The position numbers and the translations under genes were made by a program. Of a DNA stretch of 64,000 nucleotides, positions 51,015 through 59,261 are shown in pieces (the stretch's first letter is position 1; the number at the start of each line of letters is the position of its first letter). The stretch comes from Albidovulum sp. GTDB taxonomy: Bacteria > Pseudomonadota > Alphaproteobacteria > Rhodobacterales > Rhodobacteraceae. The stretch spans positions 72,080 to 136,079 of the forward strand of contig JAUQYA010000120.1 in assembly GCA_030837785.1 (NCBI GenBank), written 5' to 3'. The notes under the pieces were generated by a model. That model was not told the origin of the DNA and made no database searches. It saw only the letters and a program-made list of their open reading frames with translations.

Positions 51015-51794
51015 CTACCAGCGTCCCGATTGCGGCAGGCCGCCGTCGATCTCGTAATATGCTCCCTTAGAGCCGACGAAGATGTGTTCGGCGAGCCGCC
51101 CGCCGGTCGGCCCGGTGACCGCGCCCGCCTCGACCGAGAATTCGCCCGCGGCCGAGCGGAACCAGAGCGACGATCCGCAGCGGGCGCAAAAGCCCCGCCG
51201 TCCGCCCGCGGGGGTTTCGTATTCGGCCAGCGTGTCGTGCCGGAGCCAGTGGAGCGCGCCTTCGTCGGCATCGAACGAGGCCGTGTAATGGCCGGAAAGG
51301 CGCCGGCACTGGTGGCAGTGGCAGGCGGTGATAGGCCCCGCAGGCCCCGGCAGGCGGAAGACCACCCCGCCGCAGAGGCAGGCGCAGTCGAGCACGCGGA
51401 GGCCGTCGCGCGCTGGCGGGGGCGGCGGCCCCTCCGGGCGGTAGTAGTCGCCGGCGTCTTCGGTGTGGATATGGCGGGTGAGGCGGAGCCCGTCCGTTGC
51501 ATCGAGCGCGCCGGCCGCGATGGCGATGCGGGCCTCGTCCGCGGGTTGCCAGAAGAGGCTCGACCCGCAGCGGCTGCAGAAGCCGCGCCGCGCGGCGGCG
51601 GAGCTGTCGAACCAGCCAAGCGTGGCGTCGGCGGTCAGGCGGAAGCGGTCGAGCGGCACCGAGGTTGCCGCCCAGACATGGCCGCTCCACCGCCGGCACT
51701 GGCCGCAGTGGCAGGCCACGATGTCGCGGAGCGGCGGATCGGCCTGAAACCGCACGCCGCCGCAGAGGCAGCCGCCGGTGTGCGGCCCGGTCAT
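51015..51794 (-). CDS. Tandem GFA-domain protein
   Basis: A 259-aa protein made of two GFA/CENP-V domains. Each repeat has its own zinc-cysteine set: 'GGCLCGGVRFQ...CHCGQCRRWSGH' in the first half and 'CACLCGGVVFR...CHCHQCRRLSGHY' in the second, each followed by 'FCxRCGSSL(F/W)'. GFA proteins are usually single-domain (about 130 aa), so this is an internal duplication. Family members are related to glutathione-dependent formaldehyde-activating enzyme; activity here is unknown. It overlaps the fRMsr gene by four bases. Confidence 0.9.
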   Translation of the reverse strand: MTGPHTGGCLCGGVRFQADPPLRDIVACHCGQCRRWSGHVWAATSVPLDRFRLTADATLGWFDSSAAARRGFCSRCGSSLFWQPADEARIAIAAGALDATDGLRLTRHIHTEDAGDYYRPEGPPPPPARDGLRVLDCACLCGGVVFRLPGPAGPITACHCHQCRRLSGHYTASFDADEGALHWLRHDTLAEYETPAGGRRGFCARCGSSLWFRSAAGEFSVEAGAVTGPTGGRLAEHIFVGSKGAYYEIDGGLPQSGRW

Positions 51795-52249
51795 CGAAGG
51801 TGTCCGAAGGTTGCGGCGAGGATCGCGGCAAGCTCGCGCGCATCGGTCGCGGTGAAGGCGTCGGGCCGGTCGCTGTCGATGTCGAGCACGCCGATCAGCC
51901 GCCCGCCCGCGCCGAAGACCGGCAGCACGATCTCGGACCGGGTGGAGGAGGAACAGGCGATATGGCCGGGGAAGGCCTCGACATCGGCGACGAGCTGCAC
52001 CTCGCCGGTGCGGGCGGCGGCGCCGCAGACGCCCCGGCCGAAGGGGATGACGAGGCAGCCGTGGCCGCCCTGATAGGGGCCGATCTTCAGGACGCCCGGC
52101 CCGGTCACCCGGTAGAAGCCGGTCCAGTCGAAGCGGTCATCGGCGTGGTGGATCTCGCAGGCGACCGTCGCCATCAGCGCGACCTCGTCGGTCTCGCCCT
52201 CGGTGAGGCTGGCGATGGTGCGGGCGAGCGCGGCGTAGTCGGCCTGCAT
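51791..52249 (-). CDS. Free methionine-(R)-sulfoxide reductase, GAF domain
   Basis: A 152-aa single GAF-domain protein. The three conserved cysteines of fRMsr are present: 'GGHGCLVIPFG', 'GRGVCGAAA' and 'PGHIACSSSTRSEIVLP', and 'VLDIDSDRPDAF' closes the fold. It reduces free methionine-R-sulfoxide in the cytoplasm with thioredoxin. The open frame runs on upstream for hundreds of codons, but ATG 52249 with 'aaggaa' is the right start by family length. Confidence 0.92.
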   Translation of the reverse strand: MQADYAALARTIASLTEGETDEVALMATVACEIHHADDRFDWTGFYRVTGPGVLKIGPYQGGHGCLVIPFGRGVCGAAARTGEVQLVADVEAFPGHIACSSSTRSEIVLPVFGAGGRLIGVLDIDSDRPDAFTATDARELAAILAATFGHLR

Positions 52250-52323
52250 GGCGGTTCCTTCGGTTGATGGCCCGGGGGCATCCTGCCCCCGGACCCCCTG
52301 GGGGTATTTCGGCAACGAAGAAA

Positions 52324-53502
52324 TCACAGGCGCTCGATGGCGATGGCGGTGCCCTCGCCGCCGCCGATGCAGATCGCGGCGACGCCGCGCCTCAGCCCGC
52401 GCCGTTCGAGCGCGTTGAGGAGCGTGACGATGATTCGCGCACCCGAGGCGCCGATCGGATGGCCAAGCGCACAGGCGCCACCGTTCACGTTCATCCGGTC
52501 GTGGGGCACGCCGGTCTCGCGCATGAAGGCCATCGGCACTACGGCGAAGGCTTCGTTGACCTCCCAGAGGTCGACATCCCCGACGCCCCAGCCGAGCCGG
52601 GCGAGAAGCCTGCCCGCCGCGGGGACCGGCGCGGTGGGGAAGTCCGCCGGCGCCTGGGCGTGGCTCGCGTGGCCAAGGACGCGGGCGCGGATCTTCAGCC
52701 CCGCGGCCTCGGCCGCGCCGCGGGAGGCGAGGACGAGCGCCGCCGCGCCGTCGGAGATCGAGGAGGAGTTGGCCGCCGTCACCGTGCCGTCCTTGCGGAA
52801 GGCGGGCTTCAGCGACGGGATCTTCTCCGGCCGGGCGAGGCCCGGCTGCTCGTCGGCGGTGACCGTCACCTCGCCGCCACGCCCGGCCACGGCCACCGGC
52901 GCGATCTCGGCCGCGAAGGCGCCGGTGGCCTGGGCCTCGAGCGCGCGGCTGAGCGAGGCCAGCGCATAGGCGTCCTGGTCGGCGCGGCCGAACTGGAAGG
53001 CGGCGGCGCAGTCCTCGGCGAAGGTGCCCATGAGGCGGCCCCTGTCGTAGGCGTCCTCGAGCCCGTCGAGGAACATGTGGTCGAGCGCCTGGGCGTGGCC
53101 GAGCCGCGCGCCGCCCCGCATCTTCGGCAGCAGGTAGGGCGCGTTGGTCATGCTCTCCATGCCCCCCGCGACGACGATCCCGCCCGCCCCGAGCGCAATC
53201 TGGTCGAAGGCCAGCATCGCCGCCTTCATGCCCGAGCCGCACATCTTGTTGAGCGTCGTCGCCGGCACCCCCTGCGGCAGCCCGGCCCTGAAGCCCGCCT
53301 GCCGCGCCGGCGCCTGCCCCTGCCCCGCCGGCAGGACGCAGCCCATCAGCAGTTCCTCGATCTGGCCGGGCGCGGCGCCGGCATCGGCCAGCGCCGCGGC
53401 GATCGCCGCGCCCCCGAGCGTCGCCGCGTCGAGACTGGCGAAGACACCCTGAAAGCCCCCCATCGCCGTCCGCGCGGCCCCTGCGATCACCACCTCTTCC
53501 AT
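52324..53502 (-). CDS. Acetyl-CoA C-acyltransferase (thiolase)
   Basis: A 392-aa thiolase. ATG 53502 follows a ribosome site (gaggaga). The nucleophilic Cys is in 'LNKMCGSGMKAAML', the His in 'NGGACALGHPIGASGARI', and the second Cys in 'AICIGGGEGTAIAIE', so all three catalytic elements are intact. Resembles PhaA/AtoB-type biosynthetic-degradative enzymes (acetoacetyl-CoA or beta-ketothiolysis). It differs from the SCP2-like thiolase at 27099-28265, which lacks the last Cys. Confidence 0.92.
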   Translation of the reverse strand: MEEVVIAGAARTAMGGFQGVFASLDAATLGGAAIAAALADAGAAPGQIEELLMGCVLPAGQGQAPARQAGFRAGLPQGVPATTLNKMCGSGMKAAMLAFDQIALGAGGIVVAGGMESMTNAPYLLPKMRGGARLGHAQALDHMFLDGLEDAYDRGRLMGTFAEDCAAAFQFGRADQDAYALASLSRALEAQATGAFAAEIAPVAVAGRGGEVTVTADEQPGLARPEKIPSLKPAFRKDGTVTAANSSSISDGAAALVLASRGAAEAAGLKIRARVLGHASHAQAPADFPTAPVPAAGRLLARLGWGVGDVDLWEVNEAFAVVPMAFMRETGVPHDRMNVNGGACALGHPIGASGARIIVTLLNALERRGLRRGVAAICIGGGEGTAIAIERL

Positions 53503-53597
53503 CTCGCGTCTCCTCTCGGGACCCATGTCCTGCAAAGGCATACCGAATAGTAACGAATATCGTCCAGCCTTGCGGCGATGTGAACCGGGGCGGACCG

Positions 53598-53942
53598 ATG
53601 AACCTGATGACCGAAGCTGGCCCGGACGCGCTTGTCGTGCGCGTCCATGAGGAGCGGATCGATGCCGCGGTGGCGATCCAGTTCAAGGACCGGATGCGCG
53701 AGCTGACGGCGGGCCGCGAGGGGCCGGTGATTCTCGACCTGTCGCGGGTGAGTTTCGTCGACAGTTCCGGCCTCGGTGCGATCGTGGCGGCGATGAAGCT
53801 CCTCGCGCCCCTGCGCCGGCTCGACCTTGCCGCGCTGACCCCGAATGTCGCGCGGGTGTTCCGGCTGACCCGGATGGACGAGGTTTTCCGCATCCTGCCC
53901 GACGCGCCGGAGGCCGCAGGACGCTTTCGCGCCGCCGAGTGA
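53598..53942 (+). CDS. STAS-domain anti-sigma factor antagonist (RsbV/SpoIIAA-like)
   Basis: A 114-aa STAS protein. The phosphorylatable Ser is in 'VSFVDSSGLGAIVAAMKLL', with the first Ser after 'VD' the likely site. ATG 53598 follows 'ggggcgga'; a GTG at 53580 is possible. It pairs with the kinase-like gene that overlaps its stop, which suggests a partner-switching module controlling a sigma factor or a response regulator. Confidence 0.9.
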   Translation: MNLMTEAGPDALVVRVHEERIDAAVAIQFKDRMRELTAGREGPVILDLSRVSFVDSSGLGAIVAAMKLLAPLRRLDLAALTPNVARVFRLTRMDEVFRILPDAPEAAGRFRAAE

Positions 53943-54424
53943 GCCGGGGGATGACGGTGAAGCCAGACCAGAACGGGGCGGGCCGGGCAGCACGCGGCGA
54001 GGACCGCTTCGCACGGCGCTTCCCTGCGGAACCCTACGCCGTGCGCGAGGCGCTTCGCGCCGCCGTCGCCCGATTTGCCCGCCGGATCTCGCCCGAGGAT
54101 GCCGGCGCGCTGGAACTGACGCTCGCGGAAGTGCTGAACAACGTGGTCGAACATGCCTATGGCGGCTGCGCCGGCGGCCAGGTCGACCTTGCCCTGTCGC
54201 ACGCCGGCAGCGCGCTCTGCTGCCGGATCGAGGATCGCGGCCGCCCGATGCCGCATCTTGCCATCCCCGAGGGCGCCCTGCCCCCGACCGGGGTTGCCGT
54301 CGCGACTCTCGCGGAGGGCGGCTGGGGCTGGTCGCTGGTGCGCGGCCTGACCGAGAACCTGACCTACGAACGCGACGGCGATCGCAACCGGCTGACCTTC
54401 CGCATCCCGCTCGACGCCGTCTGA
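53939..54424 (+). CDS. Anti-sigma factor serine kinase (RsbW-like, HATPase_c)
   Basis: A protein of up to 161 aa with a GHKL ATPase domain: N-box 'ELTLAEVLNNVVEHAYGG', G1 box 'CRIEDRGRPMP', G2-type 'GGWGWSLVRGLTENLTYE'. GTG 53939 overlaps the STAS stop (GTGA); ATG 53951 is an alternative. It would phosphorylate the STAS partner and sequester a sigma factor. The sigma factor gene is not adjacent. Confidence 0.88.
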   Translation: MSRGMTVKPDQNGAGRAARGEDRFARRFPAEPYAVREALRAAVARFARRISPEDAGALELTLAEVLNNVVEHAYGGCAGGQVDLALSHAGSALCCRIEDRGRPMPHLAIPEGALPPTGVAVATLAEGGWGWSLVRGLTENLTYERDGDRNRLTFRIPLDAV

Positions 54425-54540
54425 CACCGGCAAGGGGGCTTGCACGATCTGCCTCGCGATTTGCCGCAAAGTTGCCGCAAAGGCTTCAAAAACAAGTCCC
54501 AATGGTCCGGCAGTCTGACCCTGTAGCTGCTTAAGGCTTC

Positions 54541-54640
54541 CCTCGGCGCCGCGTTCAACAGCCCCCACCCATTGCGCGGCGCCGAGGTCTTTCCGCTTCC
54601 CCCAGCCAGATTGCATCGACCGCGCCTCAGGGCGCGTTTT
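54541..54640 (+). ncRNA. Candidate small RNA: 13-bp hairpin with C-rich loop plus intrinsic terminator
   Basis: Within the 270-base gap 54425-54694, the bases 54541-54553 and 54575-54587 form a perfect 13-bp stem (arms contain CTCGGCGCCGCG) around a 21-base loop with the C-rich run 'CAGCCCCCACCC'. Thirty-three bases later comes a terminator hairpin with a T-run. A structured RNA ending there on the plus strand is plausible, and the C-rich loop could pair with ribosome sites. No promoter is clear, and it could also be the 3' end of the kinase mRNA. Confidence 0.35.
54621..54640 (+). terminator. Intrinsic terminator before the gamma-glutamyltransferase gene
   Basis: Stem CGCGCC (54621-54626) / GGCGCG (54631-54636), tetraloop TCAG, followed by TTTT (54637-54640). 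It terminates either the STAS/kinase transcript or a small RNA, and separates it from the gene starting at 54695. Confidence 0.65.
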
Positions 54641-54694
54641 GCGGTTTCCCTTCCCGGTGAAGCCGGGCTAGCCTCTGCCCGGGAAGGAGGCGCC

Positions 54695-56275
54695 ATGCGT
54701 GATTTCCAGTTGCCCGGGCGGTCGCCGGTCCTTGCGGCCAATGCGATCTGTGCCACGTCGCATCCGCTCGCGGCCAAGATCGCGCTCGACATCCTCCAGG
54801 CGGGCGGCAATGCGGCCGACGCCGCGATCGCCGGCGCCGTCCTCCTTGGCATCGCCGAACCGCAGAGCTGCGGCATCGGCGGCGACTGCTTCGTTCTGGT
54901 GAAGCCCGCCGGGGCGGAGACCGTCGTCGCGCTCAACGGCTCGGGCCGGGCGCCGGCCGGGCTTTCCGCCGCCGCGCTGCGGGCGCGGGGAATGGCATCC
55001 ATCGGCACCGAGGCCATCGAATCGGTGACCATGCCGGGGGCCGTCGACGCCTTCGCGGCACTGGCGGAACGCCACGGGCGGCTCGGCCTCGCGGCACTCC
55101 TCGCGCCTGCGATCCGCTACGCCGAGGAAGGCGTTCCCGTCGCCCCCCGCGTGGCGTTCGACTGGGCCGACGACGGGCCGCGGCTTTCGGGCGCGGCGCG
55201 GCGCTTCTACCTCAGGGACGGAAGGCCGCTGGCCACGGGCGACATCTTCCGCTCGCCCGGGCAGGCGGAAGCGCTGCGGCGGATCGCGCGGGAGGGGCGC
55301 GCCGGCTTCTACGCGGGCGAGGTGGCCGAAGACATGGTGCGCTCGCTCAGGGCGGCGGGCGGAACCCATACGCTCGACGATTTCGGCTCGACCGCCTGCA
55401 CCTGGGCCGAGCCCGTCGCCGGCGCCTACCGGGACCACGACCTGATCGAGCATCCGCCGAACGGCCAGGGCGCGACGGCGATCCTGCTTCTGAAGATTCT
55501 CGCCCGGTTCGACATCGCCGCGCTCGATCCCTCGGGCCCGGAGCGCGCCCATCTGGAGGCGGAGGCCGCGAAGCTCGCCTATGACGCGCGCGACCGTTTC
55601 ATCGCCGACCCCGGCCACACCACCCGGCTCGATCACATGCTGTCGGACGCGACGGCGGACCGGCTGGCCGCGCTGATCGACCCGCGGCGAGCGATGGACC
55701 AGGTCACCCGCCGGACCGAGGCGATCCATCGGGACACGGTCTATATCACCGTCGTCGACCGCGACCGCATGGCGGTGTCGCTGATCTATTCGACCTACTG
55801 GGGGTTCGGCGCCGGCATCGCTTCGGAGAGGTTCGGCATCCTCTTCCAGAACCGCGGCGCCGGCTTCACCCTCGCCGAGGGGCATCCGAACGAGGCCGGC
55901 GGCGGCAAGCGGCCGATGCACACGATCATCCCGGCGATGCTGGGGCAACGCGGGCGGATCGTGATGCCCTTCGGCGTGATGGGCGGGTCGTTCCAGCCGA
56001 TGGGCCACGCCCATCTCACCTCGAACCTCCTCGACTTCGGCATGGATCTGCAGGAGGCGATCGACGCGCCGCGCTGCATGGCCGAGGCGGGCGTCCTGAA
56101 GCTCGAACGCGGCTATTCGCCGGCGACACGGGCGACGCTGGCGGCGATGGGGCATGAGGTGGTCGATCCGGACGGGCCACTTGGCGGCGGCCAGGCGATC
56201 CGCATCGACCACGAGCGGGGGCTTCTGATCGGAGGGTCGGATCCCCGCAAGGACGGCTGCGCGCTCGGCTTCTGA
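54695..56275 (+). CDS. Gamma-glutamyltransferase family protein
   Basis: A 526-aa Ntn-hydrolase proenzyme. ATG 54695 has an excellent ribosome site (aaggagg). N-terminal 'ATSHPLAAKIALDILQAGGNAADAAIAGAVLLG' (about residues 22-54) and 'GIGGDCFVLV' are family landmarks. The autocleavage/nucleophile Thr is the one in 'IHRDTVYITVVDRD'; downstream 'GGSFQPMGHAHL' and 'DAPRCMAE' complete the small subunit. No clear signal peptide, so it may be cytoplasmic (YwrD-like). Acts on gamma-glutamyl compounds such as glutathione. Confidence 0.9.
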   Translation: MRDFQLPGRSPVLAANAICATSHPLAAKIALDILQAGGNAADAAIAGAVLLGIAEPQSCGIGGDCFVLVKPAGAETVVALNGSGRAPAGLSAAALRARGMASIGTEAIESVTMPGAVDAFAALAERHGRLGLAALLAPAIRYAEEGVPVAPRVAFDWADDGPRLSGAARRFYLRDGRPLATGDIFRSPGQAEALRRIAREGRAGFYAGEVAEDMVRSLRAAGGTHTLDDFGSTACTWAEPVAGAYRDHDLIEHPPNGQGATAILLLKILARFDIAALDPSGPERAHLEAEAAKLAYDARDRFIADPGHTTRLDHMLSDATADRLAALIDPRRAMDQVTRRTEAIHRDTVYITVVDRDRMAVSLIYSTYWGFGAGIASERFGILFQNRGAGFTLAEGHPNEAGGGKRPMHTIIPAMLGQRGRIVMPFGVMGGSFQPMGHAHLTSNLLDFGMDLQEAIDAPRCMAEAGVLKLERGYSPATRATLAAMGHEVVDPDGPLGGGQAIRIDHERGLLIGGSDPRKDGCALGF

Positions 56276-56289
56276 CGGGCCGGGGGCCG

Positions 56290-56616
56290 TCAGTTCAGGC
56301 GGAAGTGCAGCGGATAGCGGCCGTCCTCGAAATCACCGAAAAGATCGGGAAGGTCCGGGTGATCGACCGGCTCGCCGGAATTGTCGGCGACGAGGTTCTG
56401 TTCCGACACATAGGCGACGTAGTAGTTGTCGGCATTCTCGGCAAGAAGATGGTAGAAGGGCTGCTCCTTCTTCGGCCGGCTCTCCTCGGGGATCGCGGCG
56501 TACCATTCATCGGTGTTCGAGAAGATCGCATCGACATCGAAGATCACGCCCCGGAACGGATGCGTACGGTGCCGCACCACCTGGCCGAGATGATATTTGG
56601 CGTGCGTCTTAAGCAT
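56290..56616 (-). CDS. hspQ: Heat shock protein HspQ (YccV-like)
   Basis: A 108-aa protein. The start at ATG 56616 ('LKTHAKYHLGQVVRHR') fits family length, with 'gagga' about nine bases upstream; the frame is open further but unsupported. 'FRGVIFDVDAIFSNTDEWYAAIP', 'QPFYHLLAEN', 'YVAYVSEQNL' and 'DLFGDF' are diagnostic. HspQ binds hemimethylated DNA in vitro and regulates Lon proteolysis. Divergent from the lipoprotein gene at 56864. Confidence 0.92.
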   Translation of the reverse strand: MLKTHAKYHLGQVVRHRTHPFRGVIFDVDAIFSNTDEWYAAIPEESRPKKEQPFYHLLAENADNYYVAYVSEQNLVADNSGEPVDHPDLPDLFGDFEDGRYPLHFRLN

Positions 56617-56863
56617 CTTTCTTGCGTCCTCGATAGTCAAATTCTTAACGCCACGGACCCGCCCCTGTCCATGTCTCAGTCCGATTGCGACGGAAACAGT
56701 CTGTGAACATCGTTCCGACAGTAGTTTCAAGCCGTTGCGCCCGAACGACACCGCCCCGTCGGCGCCCCGGCGGGCGGGCGCCCGGCCCGCCACCCGCTTT
56801 GTGATTTCCACTCGCCGCGATTTCCCGTAGACTTGCCGAAAAAAGAAGATCGAGCGAGGCAGT

Positions 56864-57445
56864 ATGAGCAGACTTCTGCGGCTGGGTATCCTGTTGCTTC
56901 TGGTGTCCTGCGGGGGCGGCCAGTATTCCGCGCCGCGCAACCTCGACAACGCCTGCGACATCGTCGACGAGCGTCCCCACTACCTCGCTGCAATGCAGCA
57001 GAGCGAACGCAGGTGGGGGGTGCCGGTCCATGTGCAGATGGCGACGATCTACCAGGAAAGCAAGTTCGTCGGCAACGCCAAGACGCCGCGCAAGTTCGTG
57101 CTCGGCTTCATTCCGGCCGGGCGGCGCAGTTCGGCCTATGGCTATTCGCAGGCGCTTGACGGCACCTGGGACGATTACGTCGCCGAGACGCGGAGTTTCG
57201 GGGCGCGGCGCAACAAGATCGAGGACGCGACGGACTTCATCGGCTGGTACATGGACCGGTCCGAAAGGAAGCTCGGCATCTCCAAGTGGGATGCGGGCAG
57301 CCAGTACCTCGCCTATCACGAGGGCCACGGCGGCTATGCCCGCGGCAGCCATCAGGAGAAGGCCTGGCTTCTGAGGGTCGCGAGCGAGGTTGCGCAGCGG
57401 TCCGAGAAGTATCAGATGCAGCTCGCCTCCTGCGGGAAACTGTGA
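56864..57445 (+). CDS. Transglycosylase SLT-fold lipoprotein
   Basis: A 193-aa predicted lipoprotein: signal peptide with lipobox 'LLVSC' (Cys16), then a lysozyme-like fold. The catalytic Glu is in 'ATIYQESKF', followed by 'SAYGYSQALDGTWDDY' and 'YLAYHEGHGGY', as in bacterial lytic transglycosylases. It would be anchored in the outer membrane and cleave or bind peptidoglycan. Tail-to-tail with lolA, six bases apart. Confidence 0.85.
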   Translation: MSRLLRLGILLLLVSCGGGQYSAPRNLDNACDIVDERPHYLAAMQQSERRWGVPVHVQMATIYQESKFVGNAKTPRKFVLGFIPAGRRSSAYGYSQALDGTWDDYVAETRSFGARRNKIEDATDFIGWYMDRSERKLGISKWDAGSQYLAYHEGHGGYARGSHQEKAWLLRVASEVAQRSEKYQMQLASCGKL

Positions 57446-57451
57446 GGCTAA

Positions 57452-58063
57452 CTACTTGTTCCGCTTCGTGTTCTTCTCGGCCTGGGCGTTGATCGAGAAG
57501 GTCTCCATCGGGTAGCTCTGGCCGGTCTTCAGGGGGCCGAGGACGACCGTCGTCTGGCCGCCGGATTCGTCGGTGACGGTCCATTGCTTCAGCGTCACGG
57601 GGGCGGCGGAGAAAGCCATCTGGATCGTGCCGAGCTCGGGGTGCTGGGGGTCCTGTGCGGTGACCAGGGTGAGGCCGTTCTGTTCGGTGTGGCCGACCAC
57701 CATCCTGGCCTTCGTGAGGTCCACCTTCGGGGCGAGGATGAGGTTGAGCGGGGTCTTGGAGAGCGGGTATTGTTCGGCGGAAGTATTTGATTTTCCGTCG
57801 AAAATAGCTACCTGCCCGGCAGAGGCGAGGACCAGCGTGCGCTCCGGCGGGGCGTATTCGAAGCGCATCCGCCCGGGGCGTTCGATCAGCACCCGGCCGG
57901 TGGAGGTGCTGCCATCGGCGTTGATCTGGCGAAAGTCGGTCTCGGCCGCCTTCAAGCCGTTGATATAGTTGGAAATCGCGCCGAGAGAGAGCTTTTCGGC
58001 CTGGGCCGGAACAGCCATCAGCGCGGCGAGGGCGGGGGCGAGGATCAGGCGTTTCAGCATCAT
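57452..58063 (-). CDS. lolA: Outer-membrane lipoprotein carrier LolA
   Basis: A 203-aa periplasmic chaperone with a Sec signal peptide (ending 'AVPAQAEKLSL'). 'RVLIERPGRMRFEYAPP' and 'YPLSKTPLNLILAPKVDL' are LolA marks; the open beta-barrel shuttles lipoproteins from LolCDE to the outer membrane. The start is ATG 58063 or ATG 58060; a GTG at 58081 also exists. A 21-bp palindrome lies 23 bases upstream. In most Rhodobacterales lolA is next to ftsK; here a 2.9-kb accessory segment separates them. Confidence 0.92.
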   Translation of the reverse strand: MMLKRLILAPALAALMAVPAQAEKLSLGAISNYINGLKAAETDFRQINADGSTSTGRVLIERPGRMRFEYAPPERTLVLASAGQVAIFDGKSNTSAEQYPLSKTPLNLILAPKVDLTKARMVVGHTEQNGLTLVTAQDPQHPELGTIQMAFSAAPVTLKQWTVTDESGGQTTVVLGPLKTGQSYPMETFSINAQAEKNTKRNK

Positions 58064-58085
58064 GGCTGTGATGTAGGGCACCGGG

Positions 58086-58106
58086 GCCGGTTATGCCATA
58101 ACCGGC
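58086..58106. promoter_or_regulatory. Perfect 9-bp palindrome between lolA and the BrnA-like gene
   Basis: Arms GCCGGTTAT (58086-58094) and ATAACCGGC (58098-58106) around GCC. It lies 23 bases upstream of the lolA start and 159 bases upstream of the divergent BrnA-like gene. The sharp symmetry suits a dimeric repressor, perhaps the BrnA-like protein itself, since antitoxins of this group bind their own promoters. Confidence 0.5.
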
Positions 58107-58129
58107 GGTCGGATCGGCGCCGGATCGCC

Positions 58130-58184
58130 GTCGGTTTCGCGTCGGTTCCGCGTCGGTTCCGCGTCGGTTCCGCGTCGGTTTTCC
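58130..58184. repeat. Five tandem 11-bp units (GTCGGTTCCGC)
   Basis: Units start at 58130, 58141, 58152, 58163 and 58174. Units 2-4 are identical; unit 1 has one change and unit 5 diverges at its end. There are no spacers, so it is not a CRISPR. It may be a repeated binding site (11 bases is close to one helical turn) or a slippage product in the promoter region of the BrnA-like gene. Confidence 0.85.
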
Positions 58185-58264
58185 GTCCCGACGGGGCGCG
58201 CGGGCCGGAAACCGGTCCGAAACCTGCCCTTGCGAGGGTGGGGCCCCGCCCGGAGGACTCCGCC

Positions 58265-58765
58265 ATGCCCAGACAGACCCCAAGACCGACGCCTCGCCCC
58301 ACCCGGGCCGAGAAGGACCGCCTTGCCGCCTACCATGAGCTGGCGACAACCATGCGGGGGCTGGAGGAGGACCTGCGCTGGGGGCTGAGGGACTCGCTCA
58401 GGCTCCCCCGCGAGTGGATGGAGATCGCGTCGGACCCTGCCGTGCCGGGCAAGGAGAAGGTGACGCTGAGGCTCGATGACGACGTGCTGCGGTTCTTCCG
58501 GGCGATGGGAGTTGGGTATCTCACGCGGATCAACGCGGTCTTGCGCAGCTTCATGCTGGCGCGGCTGGCGGGCCTCCTCGGCGGGCCGGAGGACGTGGGT
58601 TACGCGCCGACCGCCGAGGAGGAGGCGCGGGCGCTGCGGCGCGAGATCCTCGACCACGCCGCAAGGGTTTCCGAGGCGCGGGAGGCGAAGGAGCGCGAGG
58701 CGGAGGCGCGGGAGAAGCTGGCGGGGCTAAGGGCGCTGAGGGATGAGCGGGTAGGGAAGGATTGA
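58265..58765 (+). CDS. Orphan BrnA-like antitoxin-domain protein
   Basis: A 166-aa protein. ATG 58265 follows a ribosome site (cggaggac). The middle segment 'KVTLRLDDDVLRFFRAMG' then 'GYLTRINAVLRSFMLARLAG' is the BrnA_antitoxin (ribbon-helix-helix) signature. Unusual additions are a basic Pro/Arg-rich N-terminus, a helical region before the domain, and a long charged C-terminal coiled coil (about 120-166). BrnA normally follows a BrnT toxin gene; none is present on either side. It may be a solitary DNA-binding regulator. Confidence 0.8.
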   Translation: MPRQTPRPTPRPTRAEKDRLAAYHELATTMRGLEEDLRWGLRDSLRLPREWMEIASDPAVPGKEKVTLRLDDDVLRFFRAMGVGYLTRINAVLRSFMLARLAGLLGGPEDVGYAPTAEEEARALRREILDHAARVSEAREAKEREAEAREKLAGLRALRDERVGKD

Positions 58766-59092
58766 CACGGGGCGCGGCGGTGCCGGCGCGAAGGCGGAAC
58801 CCACCGATCCTGCGCTTGCCGGATGGTGGGTTGGAGACTCTCGCTACGCTTGCTTGCGTCCCGTCCGCGCCCCGGCGAAAGCCGGGACCCCGGTGTCATC
58901 GTTGCGCCCTTCGGGAGCGGGGCCCCGGCCTTCGCCGGGGCGTGAAACTTCAAGCCCGCCCGGTCAGGCGGCCTGCCGGCGAAAGGCCGCCCGGGTGGCT
59001 GGCCGGAGCCGCGAGGCGGAGGGCAAGGGGCTATCCGCGCGCGCCGGACGGTGCCAAATCGGGGCGCGACTGCCTGGGGTGAGACGGGATCA

Positions 59093-59115
59093 GAAATCGT
59101 CCAGTGGACGATTTC
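59093..59115. repeat. Near-continuous palindrome with TCCAGTGGA core
   Basis: GAAATCGTCC (59093-59102), AGT, GGACGATTTC (59106-59115): a perfect 10-bp inverted repeat. The core TCCAGTGGAC recurs about 100 bases later ('GGTCCAGTGGACC'), so it is a repeated element and not a single operator. Confidence 0.75.
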
Positions 59116-59261
59116 CTCGTCGAACGCCCGCCCGCGGCGGGCGGGCCGGGAGTGCGCGTTTATCGCGCCTGCCAAGGGGGTGATGAGGGTTAAGCAATGG
59201 TCCAGTGGACCTTTGCCCCGAAGAACGCCGCGCCCGTGGCGCGGCCGGGTGGCAGGCGCGG

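Noticed and set aside
58130..58184. CRISPR-like array
   Set aside because: Units are 11 bases, directly adjacent, with no spacers and no cas genes in the window.
58762..59183. Two possible small proteins of 106 and 109 aa
   Set aside because: They are Arg/Pro/Gly-rich translations of dispersed hairpin repeats, without ribosome sites or domains.
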